A stretch of 64,000 nt of DNA, from NCBI RefSeq assembly GCF_022811705.1, contig NZ_CP094528.1, positions 3,348,001 to 3,412,000 of the forward strand, in the 5' to 3' direction. Positions 15,649 through 24,412 of this stretch are shown piece by piece. Position 1 is the first letter of the stretch. Each line of letters opens with the position of its first letter. Both the position numbers and the translations under genes were made by a program. The notes beneath the pieces are model-generated. The model ran no database searches and was not told where the DNA came from. It saw nothing but the letters and a program-made list of their open reading frames with translations. The DNA is from Agromyces larvae (lineage in GTDB: Bacteria; Actinomycetota; Actinomycetes; Actinomycetales; Microbacteriaceae).

Positions 15649-17001
15649 ATGTCGCAGCCCCGGAGCATCCGCTACGCCCTGATCGGCACCGGTTCACGCG
15701 CGCAGATGTACCTCGGTGCCATCACCGGTGCGCACGCCGACACCGCCCGGCTGGTCGCCTGGAGCGATCCGAATGCGGGCCGGCTCGACTGGTCGGAGCA
15801 GGTGTTCGCGGATGCCTCGCTGCCGGTGCCTGCGCGCTTCGACGCCGACCGCCTCGGCGAGGCGATCGCCGAGCACGGCATCGACCGCGTCATCATCACG
15901 TCGCCCGACTTCACCCACGCCGGCTACATCGTCGCCGCGCTCGAGGGCGGGGCCGACGCGGTGGTCGAGAAGCCGCTCACGGTCGACGAGGCCGGCGTCC
16001 GCGCCATCGCGGAGGCCGTCGAACGCACCGGCCGTGACGTGGTGATCACGTTCAACTACCGCTACTCGCCGCGCAACACCGCGCTCAAGGAGCTCATCGC
16101 GTCCGGGGAGATCGGCGAGGTCACGTCCGTGCACTTCGAGTGGGTGCTCGACACCGCGCACGGGGCCGACTACTTCCGGCGCTGGCACCGCGAGAAGCAG
16201 AACTCGGGCGGGCTGCTCGTGCACAAGTCGAGCCACCACTTCGACCTGGTGAACTGGTGGCTGGACGACCGGCCGACCCGGGTGTACGCCAGCGGCGGCC
16301 TGCGCTTCTACGGCGCCGAGAACGCGCGCCGCCGCGGCCTCGGTGCGCGCCCCGCGCGCGGCACCGACGACTCGCCGCTGCGCGACGCGTTCAGCCTCGA
16401 TCTGCGCGACGACCCCGTGCTGCGCGGCCTCTACTACGACCAGGAGCACCACGACGGCTACCTGCGCGACCGCGACGTGTTCGACGAGGGCATCACCATC
16501 GAGGACAACCTCGCGCTCGTCGTCGACTACGCGGGTGGGGCGACCATGTCGTACTCGCTCAACGCGCACTCGCCGTGGGAGGGCTACACGGTCGCGGTGA
16601 ACGGCACCGCGGGCCGGGCCGAGCTCACGGTCGTCGAGCGGGGAGCCGTGCTCGTCGACGGCGACGGCCGCCCGGTGGTGGACCCGAGTGCCCGGCCCGA
16701 CGAGGTGGCTCGCGAGAGCGGGCGACCCGTGTCGGAGCGGCTCGTGGTGCAGCGTCAGTTCGGCGCCGCGCGCGAGGTGCCGATCCCGAACGGCGAGGGC
16801 GGCCACGGCGGCGGCGATGCAGTGCTGCTGCGCGACGTGTTCGCGGGCGCCGAAGCCGACCCGCTCGGGCGTGCGGCGACCTGGCACGACGGGGTGCGCT
16901 CGATGGCGGTCGGCCTCGCGGGCAACCGCTCGCTCGTCACCGGCCAGGCCGTGGCGACCGCCGACCTCGCGATCGGCGCCGCGCTGCCGCTGCTCGGGTA
17001 G
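15649..17001 (+). CDS. Gfo/Idh/MocA-family NAD(P)-dependent oxidoreductase
   Basis: 450 aa. The N-terminal Rossmann domain has GTGSRA at 13-18, and the family EKP motif is at 107-109 (VVEKPLTV). A C-terminal alpha/beta substrate domain follows. AGGAG is 4-5 nt before the ATG at 15649. It is the last gene of the sugar-permease operon, so it probably oxidises or reduces the imported sugar or a derivative, as family members do for inositol, gluco- and galacto-sugars. It is longer than the typical 340-390 aa, with extra length around 230-290 as in the longer Gfo/Idh/MocA group found in sugar operons. Confidence 0.87.
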   Translation: MSQPRSIRYALIGTGSRAQMYLGAITGAHADTARLVAWSDPNAGRLDWSEQVFADASLPVPARFDADRLGEAIAEHGIDRVIITSPDFTHAGYIVAALEGGADAVVEKPLTVDEAGVRAIAEAVERTGRDVVITFNYRYSPRNTALKELIASGEIGEVTSVHFEWVLDTAHGADYFRRWHREKQNSGGLLVHKSSHHFDLVNWWLDDRPTRVYASGGLRFYGAENARRRGLGARPARGTDDSPLRDAFSLDLRDDPVLRGLYYDQEHHDGYLRDRDVFDEGITIEDNLALVVDYAGGATMSYSLNAHSPWEGYTVAVNGTAGRAELTVVERGAVLVDGDGRPVVDPSARPDEVARESGRPVSERLVVQRQFGAAREVPIPNGEGGHGGGDAVLLRDVFAGAEADPLGRAATWHDGVRSMAVGLAGNRSLVTGQAVATADLAIGAALPLLG

Positions 17002-17110
17002 CGGCGCGCGGGCGGCGGCACGCGGGCGGCCCGCGACGCGCGGCACGCGACGCGCGGCGCGCGGCCCGGTGCGGTGTTCGGCTCGGTCCTCGCTGCGGTC
17101 TGGTGCCGGC

Positions 17111-17124
17111 GACGATTCCCGGCG
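17111..17124. promoter_or_regulatory. Possible AraC-family binding motif upstream of the MFS gene
   Basis: GACGATTCCCGGCG lies in the 206-nt gap before the MFS gene and matches GATGATTCCCGGCG at 19385-19398, just upstream of the AraC-type gene, in 13 of 14 bases. A shared site of this length at both genes suggests AraC control of both. This is inference only. The rest of the gap is a very GC-rich tract with a short tandem CGCGACGCGCGGC repeat. Confidence 0.35.
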
Positions 17125-17207
17125 GAACGGTCGGGTGATGCCGACGCATGGTCGGATCGACCGCGTGCATCGGCGCGTTGCCGCAGGGGAAGACCTGAAG
17201 GAGCAGC

Positions 17208-18443
17208 ATGACGAACACGTCCTCCATCCCCGCCGCACCGATCGCGACCCCGACCGCCGCCGGCGTCGTCCGCGATGCACCACCGGCGTCGCCGCCCCAG
17301 CGCACCCGCGCCGCGTGGGCGGGCGTCGTCTCGATCAGCCTCGCGATCTTCACGATGGTCGCGAGCGAGTTCCTGCCGGCGAGCCTGCTCTCGCCGATCG
17401 CGGCCGACCTCGGCCTCACGCAGGGCGCGGCCGGCCAGCTCGTGACCGCCACCAGCCTCGCCGGCATCGTCGGCGGGCCGCTCGTGGTCGCCGTCGTGCC
17501 GCGCGTCGACCGGCGCTGGGTGGTGATGGGCCTCACCGCGCTGGCCGCGCTGTCGAACGTGCTCGTGGCCGTGGTGCCGTCCTTCGGCGGCATGCTCGCC
17601 GCTCGCCTGCTGCTCGGGCTCGCGATCGCGGGCATCTGGGCGCTCTCGCTCGCGGTGACCGCGCAGCTCGTGCCCGCCGACCGGATCGGCCGGGCGATGA
17701 CCGTCGTGAACACCGGCATGACCCTCGCCACGATCGCCGCGGTGCCCGCGGGCGCCTACCTCGGCGAGGTGCTCGGCTGGCGCGCGGTGTTCCTGCTCGC
17801 TGCGGCCGCTGCGGTCGTGGCGCTCATCGTGCAGGCGATCACGCTGCCGTCGGTGCCCCCGACGGGAGCGCCCGGCGTGCGCTCGCTGCTGCAGACCGCG
17901 GCGCGCCCGGTCGTGGCGCTCGGCGTGCTCGCGATCGTGCTGCTCGCGGGCGGCCACTTCATGGGGTTCACCTACCTGCGTCCCGTGTTCGAATCGGTCG
18001 ACGGGATGTCGGCGGCGCTGCTGGCGGGTCTGCTCGTGGTGTTCGGGGTCGCGACCTTCATCGGCAACCTGGCCGCCGGGCCGATCGCCGACCGGCGCCT
18101 CGGGGTGCTGCTCGTCGGCGTGCCGCTCGCGATCGGCGTCGGCACCGCGATGCTCGCCCTCGGCGGGTCGAACCTCTGGCTCGTGGCGCTGGGCGTCTTG
18201 GTGTGGGGCACCGGGTTCGGCGCGGTGCCGACGACCGTGCAGGCGTGGATCGCGCGGGTCGCACCCGACCGACTCGAGAGCGCGGGCGGGCTGGTGGTCT
18301 CGGCCTTCCAGATCGCGATCGCGGTGGGCGCAGCCGTCGGCGGGCTCGTCGTCGACTCGGCCGGCGTGCAGGCGGCGCTCATCGCGGGCGGTCTGGTCGC
18401 GGTCGCCGGCGGGGTCGTGCTGGTGGCGGCCGGGCGCCGCTGA
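17208..18443 (+). CDS. MFS transporter, DHA1 type (AraJ/NepI-like efflux)
   Basis: 411 aa, twelve predicted membrane segments after a 30-residue disordered start. The EFLPASLLSPIAADLGLTQG segment in TM1-loop is typical of the AraJ/NepI/CmlA drug:H+ antiporter group. GAAGGAG precedes the ATG at 17208. Convergent with an AraC-type regulator gene 45 nt downstream, a common pairing for exporters of this class. Substrate unknown. Confidence 0.87.
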   Translation: MTNTSSIPAAPIATPTAAGVVRDAPPASPPQRTRAAWAGVVSISLAIFTMVASEFLPASLLSPIAADLGLTQGAAGQLVTATSLAGIVGGPLVVAVVPRVDRRWVVMGLTALAALSNVLVAVVPSFGGMLAARLLLGLAIAGIWALSLAVTAQLVPADRIGRAMTVVNTGMTLATIAAVPAGAYLGEVLGWRAVFLLAAAAAVVALIVQAITLPSVPPTGAPGVRSLLQTAARPVVALGVLAIVLLAGGHFMGFTYLRPVFESVDGMSAALLAGLLVVFGVATFIGNLAAGPIADRRLGVLLVGVPLAIGVGTAMLALGGSNLWLVALGVLVWGTGFGAVPTTVQAWIARVAPDRLESAGGLVVSAFQIAIAVGAAVGGLVVDSAGVQAALIAGGLVAVAGGVVLVAAGRR

Positions 18444-18488
18444 CCCCGCATTCGTCGAATGTCGGCACACGGTGGGGCGGCCGGCGGC

Positions 18489-19358
18489 TCACGCGGCGCC
18501 GGCGGTCGCCCTCCAGAGACTCGGCGGAGCGCCCGCGTGCCGGCGGAACGCGCGGCTGAACCCCTCGTCGCTGTCGTAGCCGAGCGCGGCGGCGGCTTCG
18601 GTCACGCTGGCGCCGGCCCGGAGCATCCGCTCGGCCCGCTCCATGCGCAGTCGGGTGAGGTACCTCGCGGGCGTCTCGCCGACCGACTGCCGGAACCGCT
18701 CGGCGAACTGCGACCGCGAGGCCCGCGCGAGGCGCGCGAGGGCCTCGACGGTCCAGCGCCCGCCCGGATCGGCGTGCATCGCCTCGAGCGCGCGTGCCAG
18801 GTTCGGGTCCTGGAGATGCACGAGCCAGGCGCGCGGGTCGCCGCAGCCGTGCTCGAACCACACGCGCAGCGCAGCGGATGCGACGAGGTCGGCGACCCGG
18901 CGGGCGACCGATTCGTATCCCGCGCGCTCGCCGACGGCCTCGCGGTTCAGCGTCTCGAGCAGCGATGCGAAGGCGGGCTCGTGCGTGCGGAATCCGCCGG
19001 CGAACAGCACGGTGGGCATCAGCCCGCGCGCGACGCCGCCCCCGAGTTCGAGGTGCAGCGATCCGCTGACGAGTCGGGTCGGGCCGTCGGCGCGCAGCGT
19101 CGCGCCGACGGCCCGCGAGAGCAGCACGAAGTCGCCCGCGCGCACGTCGATCGCACCGGCGGGGCAGCTGATCGACACCGTTCCGCTCGCGACGTAGTGG
19201 AATCGGATGCCCTGCCCCGCGTCGGCCCGGTCGACGCCCGGAACCAGCGAGTAGTCGGCGAACTCGAGCACGCGCCACCGCAGGCGGTCGAGCACGGCGT
19301 CGATGCTCGCCGCATCGCGCGTCGCGGTGAGCGCGGCCGTCGCAGGCGGATTCCCCAT
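18489..19358 (-). CDS. AraC-family transcriptional regulator
   Basis: 289 aa. The N-terminal cupin-type sensing domain (about 20-160) is followed by a C-terminal double helix-turn-helix (ALARLARASRSQFAERFRQSVGETPARYLTRLRMERAERML ...). The ATG at 19356-19358 (MGNPPATAA) is chosen because the longer frame upstream is arginine-rich antisense-like sequence. It is convergent with the DHA1 exporter, which it probably controls. A 14-bp motif is shared by the upstream regions of both genes. Confidence 0.85.
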   Translation of the reverse strand: MGNPPATAALTATRDAASIDAVLDRLRWRVLEFADYSLVPGVDRADAGQGIRFHYVASGTVSISCPAGAIDVRAGDFVLLSRAVGATLRADGPTRLVSGSLHLELGGGVARGLMPTVLFAGGFRTHEPAFASLLETLNREAVGERAGYESVARRVADLVASAALRVWFEHGCGDPRAWLVHLQDPNLARALEAMHADPGGRWTVEALARLARASRSQFAERFRQSVGETPARYLTRLRMERAERMLRAGASVTEAAAALGYDSDEGFSRAFRRHAGAPPSLWRATAGAA

Positions 19359-19384
19359 GGTTGGTGCAAGCGCGGCTCGGCCCC

Positions 19385-19398
19385 GATGATTCCCGGCG
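19385..19398. promoter_or_regulatory. Possible AraC-family binding motif upstream of its own gene
   Basis: GATGATTCCCGGCG, about 27 nt upstream of the AraC-type start, nearly identical to the motif at 17111-17124 before the MFS gene. Confidence 0.35.
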
Positions 19399-19445
19399 CT
19401 CGTGTGCCGCGCGGGCGGGCGTCGTCTCGATCGGCCCCGCCCGCC

Positions 19446-19516
19446 GCCGCTGCGCCACCTCGGCCGGCGCCGCGCCACTTCGGCTGGCGCGGAGGCCGCG
19501 CAGGTGGCGCAGCGGC
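19446..19516. repeat. Interspersed palindromic repeat, family 2, copy A
   Basis: Outer arms GCCGCTGCGCCACCT (19446-19460) and its exact complement at 19502-19516, with an inner stem CGCGCCA / TGGCGCG and a C-T-T-C-G-G-type loop. It occupies the gap between the AraC start and the rhaB stop and may terminate the rhamnose operon. Related copies lie at 43810-43877, 46038-46102 and 61480-61543. Confidence 0.8.
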
Positions 19517-19597
19517 GACCTGCCGGAGGGACGTCGCGCGGGACGTCGCGCGGGCAGCGCGGGCAGCGCGACGCGGGCGACGCCCCGCACGCCCGAC

Positions 19598-21079
19598 TCA
19601 GCGCGGTTCGTACCGTCTGGGCGGCAGCGCGGCCGCGACGAGCGCGCGCAGCGACTCGAGGTCGGCGTCACCGGCGACCAACCCCTGGGCGCGCGCCTGC
19701 ACGAGCACGTTGCCCAGCGCGGTCGCCTCCACAGGCCCCGCGAGCACCGGGATGCCGGCGCGATCGGCGGTCCGCTGGCAGAGCAGCGTGTTCTGCGAGC
19801 CGCCGCCGACCAGGTGGATCGTCTCGACGTCGACCCCCGACAGGATCGACGCGGTGCGCACGGCGGCCGCGAACGCTTCAGCGAGGCTCTCGATGATCGA
19901 GCGGGCGAACTCCGCGCGCGTGCGCGGCGCGGCGACGCCGTGCTCGGCGCACCACTCGGCGATGCGGCCGGGCACGTCGCCGGGCGCCATGAAGCGCGGG
20001 TCGTCGACGTCGAACACGGGCACCTCGGCGACGACGTCGCGGGCGGCGCCGATGAGGCTCGGCAGGTCGACGGGTTCGCCCGACTCGCGCTCCCACCAGC
20101 GCACCGATTCGCTGAGCAGCCACAGCCCCATCACGTTGTGCAGGAACCGGATGCGTCCGTCGACGCCGCCCTCGTTGGTGAAGTTCGCCTCGCGGGCCGC
20201 GTCGGAGAGCACGGGTTCGGCCACCTCGACGCCGACGAGTCCCCACGTGCCGCACGAGATGTACGCGGCCGACTCGGCGCGCATCGGCACCGCGACGACG
20301 GCGGACGCCGTGTCGTGCGATCCGACCGCGACCACCTCGACGCCGTCGGTTGCGCCGAGCCCGGGCGCGCCGAGCTCGGTCGCGACGGCCGGGCGCAGCG
20401 GCCCGAGCGAGGTGCCGGGTGCGACGAGCGGGGGCAGCACGGATGCCTCGAGCCCGAGCCGCGCGATCAGCTCGGTGTCCCACTCGCCCGACGAGACCCC
20501 GACGAGTCCGGTCGTCGACGCGTTCGTGCGCTCGGCGACGCGCGCGCCGGTGAGCTGGAACGCGATGAGATCGGGCACCAGCAGCACGGTGTCGGCGAGG
20601 GCGAGGCATCCGTTCTCCTGCTCGTCGGCGAGCTGGTAGACCGTGTTGAACGGCAGGAACTGGAGCCCGTTGCGGCGGTACAGCTCGGCGAACGGCACGA
20701 CGCGATGCACCGCCTCGACGCCGCGCGCGGTGCGCTCGTCGCGGTAGTGGAACGGTTCGCCGAGCATGCGGTCGCCGCGCAGCAGGGCGTAGTCGACGGC
20801 CCACGCGTCGATCCCGACCGACCGGATGCCGGGGACCCGCCGGAACGCTTCGGCGAGCCCGGCGGACGCGTCGCGGATGAGCCCGGTGAGGTCCCAGTGC
20901 AGCCCCGAGGCGAGGCGCACGCCGCCGTTCGGGAATCGCGCGATGTGCTCGAGCTCCAGGCGGCCGGCGGCCGCGTCGACGTGCCCGACGACGACCCGCC
21001 CGCTCGTCGCTCCGAGGTCGACCGCGGCGACCGCGCCCGCCGGCGCTCCTCGACCGGCGGAGCGGGCGTCTCCGTTCAT
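19598..21079 (-). CDS. rhaB: Rhamnulokinase
   Basis: 493 aa FGGY-family kinase that phosphorylates L-rhamnulose to L-rhamnulose-1-phosphate. The N-terminal AAVDLGATSGRVVVG is the RhaB-type phosphate-binding region. The GIDAWAVDYALL stretch and the C-terminal VGGGSQNTLLCQ and GPVEATALGNVL motifs are characteristic. The ATG at 21077-21079 overlaps the rhaEW stop by 4 nt (ATGA). Last gene of the rhamnose operon. A family 2 palindromic repeat lies 80-150 nt after the stop. Confidence 0.95.
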   Translation of the reverse strand: MNGDARSAGRGAPAGAVAAVDLGATSGRVVVGHVDAAAGRLELEHIARFPNGGVRLASGLHWDLTGLIRDASAGLAEAFRRVPGIRSVGIDAWAVDYALLRGDRMLGEPFHYRDERTARGVEAVHRVVPFAELYRRNGLQFLPFNTVYQLADEQENGCLALADTVLLVPDLIAFQLTGARVAERTNASTTGLVGVSSGEWDTELIARLGLEASVLPPLVAPGTSLGPLRPAVATELGAPGLGATDGVEVVAVGSHDTASAVVAVPMRAESAAYISCGTWGLVGVEVAEPVLSDAAREANFTNEGGVDGRIRFLHNVMGLWLLSESVRWWERESGEPVDLPSLIGAARDVVAEVPVFDVDDPRFMAPGDVPGRIAEWCAEHGVAAPRTRAEFARSIIESLAEAFAAAVRTASILSGVDVETIHLVGGGSQNTLLCQRTADRAGIPVLAGPVEATALGNVLVQARAQGLVAGDADLESLRALVAAALPPRRYEPR

Positions 21080-23208
21080 CGCAGGAACGCCGCCGCGACG
21101 CCCGCGTCGACCGGCACGTGCAGCCCGGTCGTGTGGCTGAGCTCGGGCCCGGTCAGCACGTACACGGCGTTCGCGACGTGCTCGGGCAGCACTTCGCGTT
21201 TCAGGATCGTGCGCTGCGCGTAGAACTCGCCGAGCTTCTCCTCGGGGACGCCGTAGGTCGCGGCGCGGTTCGCGCCCCATCCCGACGCGAAGATGCCGGA
21301 CCCGCGCACGACGCCGTCGGGGTTCACGCCGTTGACGCGCACCCCGTATTCGCCGAGTTCGACCGCGAGGAGGCGCACCTGGTGCGCCTGGTCGGCCTTC
21401 GTCGCCGAGTACGCGATGTTGTTCGGGCCGGCGAAGACCGAGTTCTTCGACGAGATGTACACGATGTCGCCGCCCATGCCCTGGTCGATGAGCACGCGGG
21501 CCGCGGCCTTCGACACGAGGAACGAGCCCTTCGCCATGACGTCGTGCTGCAGGTCCCAGTCGGCCTCGGTGGTCTCGAGCAGGGGCTTGGAGAGCGAGAG
21601 CCCGGCGTTGTTCACGATCAGGTCGAGCCCGCCGAATGCGAGCACCGCTTCATCGATCGCGGCCTGCACCTGCGCGGCATCCGTCACGTTCGCCGCGACG
21701 CCGATCGCGACATCCGAAGAGCCCAGCTCGGCCGCGGCCGCCTGCGCCTTCTCCAGGTCGAGGTCGGCGATCACGACGCACGCGCCCTCGGCCGCGAGCC
21801 GCGTCGCGATCGCCTTGCCGATGCCCGACGCGGCGCCCGTGACGAGGGCGACGCGCGTCGCGTGCGACTTCGGCCGGGGCATCCGCGCCAGCTTCGCCTC
21901 TTCGAGCGCCCAGTACTCGATGCGGAACTTCTCCTCGTCGCTGATCGGCGCGTACGTCGAGACCGACTCGGCGCCGCGCATCACGTTGATCGCGTTGACG
22001 TAGAACTCGCCCGCGACGCGCGCGGTCTGCTTGTCCTTGCCGAACGAGAACATGCCGACGCCCGGCACGAGCACGATCGCCGGGTCGGCGCCGCGCATCG
22101 CGGGGCTCCCGCCCTCGCTCGCTGAGCTCGTCGAAGCGGAGCTCCCGCTCTCGCTCGCTGAGCTCGTCGAAGCGGGGCTCCCTTCGACGGGCTCAGGGAC
22201 CGCAGCAGGCGTCGCGTAGCGCTCGTAGTAGGCGGCGTAGTCGGCGCGGTACTCGGCGTGCAGCTCCTTCAGGCGGGCGACGGATGCCTCGATCGACGCG
22301 TCGGCCGGAAGGTCGAGCACGAGCGGGCGCACCTTGGTGCGCAGGAAGTGGTCGGGGCAGCTCGTGCCGAGCGCCGCGAGCGGGGCGAGCTTCTCGCGCG
22401 AGAGGAACTCGAGCACGACGTCGCTGTCGGTGAAGTGCCCGACCTGCGGCTTGTCGACGCTCGCGAGGCCGCGGATGGTCGGGGCGAGCGCCGCCGCCTT
22501 CGCGCGGCGCTCGGCGGGCGGGAGTGACTCGTAGCCCGGCACGACCGCACCGAACGGTTCGGATGCTCCGTGCTCGGCGAGGTACGCGGCGGCGGTGTCG
22601 ATGATCCAGAGCGAATTGCGTTCGGCCTCGTCGCTCGTGTCGCCCCACGCGGTGATGCCGTGACCGCCGAGGATGCAGCCGACGGCCTGCGGGTTCGCCG
22701 CCTTGATCTCGGCGATGTCGAGCCCGAGCTGGAACCCGGGGCGACGCCACGGCACCCAGACGACCTGGTCGCCGAAGATCCGCTCGGTGAGCTCGGGGCC
22801 GTCGGCGGCGGTCGCGATCGCGATGCCCGAGTCGGGGTGCAGGTGATCGACGTGCGCCGCGTCCACGAGGCCGTGCATGGCGGTGTCGATCGACGGCGCC
22901 GCACCGCCCTTGCCGTGCAGCGCGTAGTCGAAGGCCGCGACCATCTCGTCCTCGCGTTCGACACCGGGGTAGGTGTCGACCATCGCGCGCAGCCGGTCGA
23001 GCCGCAGCACCGCGAGGCCCTGCTCGGTGAGGGTGCCCAGGTCGCCGCCCGAGCCCTTCACCCAGAGCAGTTCGACGGGCTCGCCCGTGACGGGGTCGGT
23101 CTCGACGCCCTTGGCCGACGTGTTGCCGCCGGCGTAGTTCGTGTTCCGCGGGTCGGCGCCGAGGCGGTTCGACCGCGCGATCAGTTCGGCAGCAGTGGGG
23201 TTCGTCAT
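21076..23208 (-). CDS. rhaEW: Bifunctional rhamnulose-1-phosphate aldolase / lactaldehyde dehydrogenase
   Basis: 710 aa. The N-terminal class II aldolase domain (about 1-430) has DHLHPDSGIAI and GGHGITAWG metal-binding histidines. The C-terminal short-chain dehydrogenase domain (about 450-710) has TGAASGIGKAIA and SATKADQ (catalytic Ser, Tyr, Lys region). Such proteins cleave rhamnulose-1-phosphate to DHAP and L-lactaldehyde and oxidise the latter to lactate. The ATG at 23206-23208 has GGGGGG 7 nt upstream; a GTG at 23214 is also possible. Residues about 336-368 (AAVPEPVEGS to GGSPAMRG) are a Ser-rich insertion encoded by a family 1 repeat. Confidence 0.92.
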   Translation of the reverse strand: MTNPTAAELIARSNRLGADPRNTNYAGGNTSAKGVETDPVTGEPVELLWVKGSGGDLGTLTEQGLAVLRLDRLRAMVDTYPGVEREDEMVAAFDYALHGKGGAAPSIDTAMHGLVDAAHVDHLHPDSGIAIATAADGPELTERIFGDQVVWVPWRRPGFQLGLDIAEIKAANPQAVGCILGGHGITAWGDTSDEAERNSLWIIDTAAAYLAEHGASEPFGAVVPGYESLPPAERRAKAAALAPTIRGLASVDKPQVGHFTDSDVVLEFLSREKLAPLAALGTSCPDHFLRTKVRPLVLDLPADASIEASVARLKELHAEYRADYAAYYERYATPAAVPEPVEGSPASTSSASESGSSASTSSASEGGSPAMRGADPAIVLVPGVGMFSFGKDKQTARVAGEFYVNAINVMRGAESVSTYAPISDEEKFRIEYWALEEAKLARMPRPKSHATRVALVTGAASGIGKAIATRLAAEGACVVIADLDLEKAQAAAAELGSSDVAIGVAANVTDAAQVQAAIDEAVLAFGGLDLIVNNAGLSLSKPLLETTEADWDLQHDVMAKGSFLVSKAAARVLIDQGMGGDIVYISSKNSVFAGPNNIAYSATKADQAHQVRLLAVELGEYGVRVNGVNPDGVVRGSGIFASGWGANRAATYGVPEEKLGEFYAQRTILKREVLPEHVANAVYVLTGPELSHTTGLHVPVDAGVAAAFLR
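22103..22200. repeat. Family 1 palindromic repeat inserted in frame inside rhaEW
   Basis: The 26-mer beginning CTCGCTCGCTGAGCTCGTCG is present at 22114-22139 and 22150-22175, a 36-bp tandem period. An inverted CCCTTCGACGGGCTCAGGG half follows. On the coding strand it reads as a 12-residue repeat of Ser/Ala/Thr/Glu. No stop codon or frameshift results. Confidence 0.85.
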
Positions 23209-23210
23209 GC

Positions 23211-24377
23211 TCACGCCCCCCATCCGGCCTGCACGCCGCCGACGCGGTCGGCGGCGATCTGCGCGAGGTAGCCCGACTCGGCGAACGCGCGCATCGGGTC
23301 GGCGGGCAGCCCGCGCGAGACGCGCCACTCGGCGAGCGCGGGGCGCACGTCGGTGTAGAACGCGTCCATGAAGATGCGGTTCGCTTCGAGCACGTCGCCG
23401 GCCTTCTGGGCCGCCTCCAGTGCGGAGCGGTCGACGAGCAGCGCCCGCGCCGTCATCTCCTGCACGTTCAGCACCGAGCGGATCTGCCCGGGGATCTTGT
23501 CCTCGATGTTGTGGCACTGGTCGAGCATGAACGCCACGTCGGGCGAGTTGAGCCCGCCGCCGCGGATCACCTCGAAGATGATGCGGAACAGCTGGAACGG
23601 GTCGGCCGCGCCCACGATCAGGTCGTCGTCGGCGTAGAACCGCGAGTTGAAGTCGAACGAGCCGAGCTTTCCGAGCCGCAGCAGCTGCATCACGATGAAC
23701 TCGATGTTCGTGCCGGGCGCGTGGTGTCCGGTGTCGAGGCAGACGACGGCGCGATCGCCGAGCGCGGCGACCTGAGCGTACGAGGTGCCCCAGTCCGGGA
23801 CATCCGTGTGGTAGAAAGCCGGCTCGAAGAACTTGTACTCGAGCACCAGACGCTGGTCGTCGCCGAGTCGCTCGTAGATGGTCGCGAGCGAGTCGTGCAG
23901 GCGGTCCTGCCGGCCGCGCAGGTCGGCCTGGCCGGGGTAGTTCGAGCCTTCGGCGAGCCAGATCTTGAGGTCGCGGCTGCCCGTGGCATCCATGATGTCG
24001 ATGCACTCGAAGTGGTGGTCGATCGCCTTCCGCCGCACCGCCGCGTCCTCGTGCGTGAGGGCGCCGAACTTGTAGTCGTCGTCCTGGAACGTGTTCGAGT
24101 TGATCGTGCCGAGCGCGACGCCGTGGTCGTCGGCGTGGCGGCGCAGGTCGTCGTAGTCGTCGACGCGGTCCCACGGGATGTGCAGCGCGACCGTCGGCGC
24201 GAGCGCCGTGTACCGGTGCACCTGCGCGGCATCCGCGATCTTCTCGTAGGGGTCGCGCGGGGTGCCGGGCGTCGCGAAGACCTTGAACCGGGTGCCCGAG
24301 TTGCCGAACGCCCAGCTCGGCAGCTCGATGGCCTGCTGCGCGAGCGCGGCCTGGATTTCTGGGGAGAACGTGGTCAC
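23211..24377 (-). CDS. rhaI: L-rhamnose isomerase (actinobacterial type)
   Basis: 388 aa xylose-isomerase-like TIM barrel converting L-rhamnose to L-rhamnulose. Metal-binding acidic and histidine residues appear in the strands DLKIWLAEGSNYPGQ, LVLEYKFFEPAFYHTDVPDWG, VVCLDTGHHAPGTN and GSFDFNSRFYADDD. This RhaI class is unrelated in detail to E. coli RhaA. The stop overlaps the possible GTG start of rhaEW. The gap to rhaM is 35 nt, so they are co-transcribed. Confidence 0.93.
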   Translation of the reverse strand: MTTFSPEIQAALAQQAIELPSWAFGNSGTRFKVFATPGTPRDPYEKIADAAQVHRYTALAPTVALHIPWDRVDDYDDLRRHADDHGVALGTINSNTFQDDDYKFGALTHEDAAVRRKAIDHHFECIDIMDATGSRDLKIWLAEGSNYPGQADLRGRQDRLHDSLATIYERLGDDQRLVLEYKFFEPAFYHTDVPDWGTSYAQVAALGDRAVVCLDTGHHAPGTNIEFIVMQLLRLGKLGSFDFNSRFYADDDLIVGAADPFQLFRIIFEVIRGGGLNSPDVAFMLDQCHNIEDKIPGQIRSVLNVQEMTARALLVDRSALEAAQKAGDVLEANRIFMDAFYTDVRPALAEWRVSRGLPADPMRAFAESGYLAQIAADRVGGVQAGWGA

Positions 24378-24412
24378 TGCGTCCTGCTTTCGATCTGGGG
24401 CGGATGCCTCGG

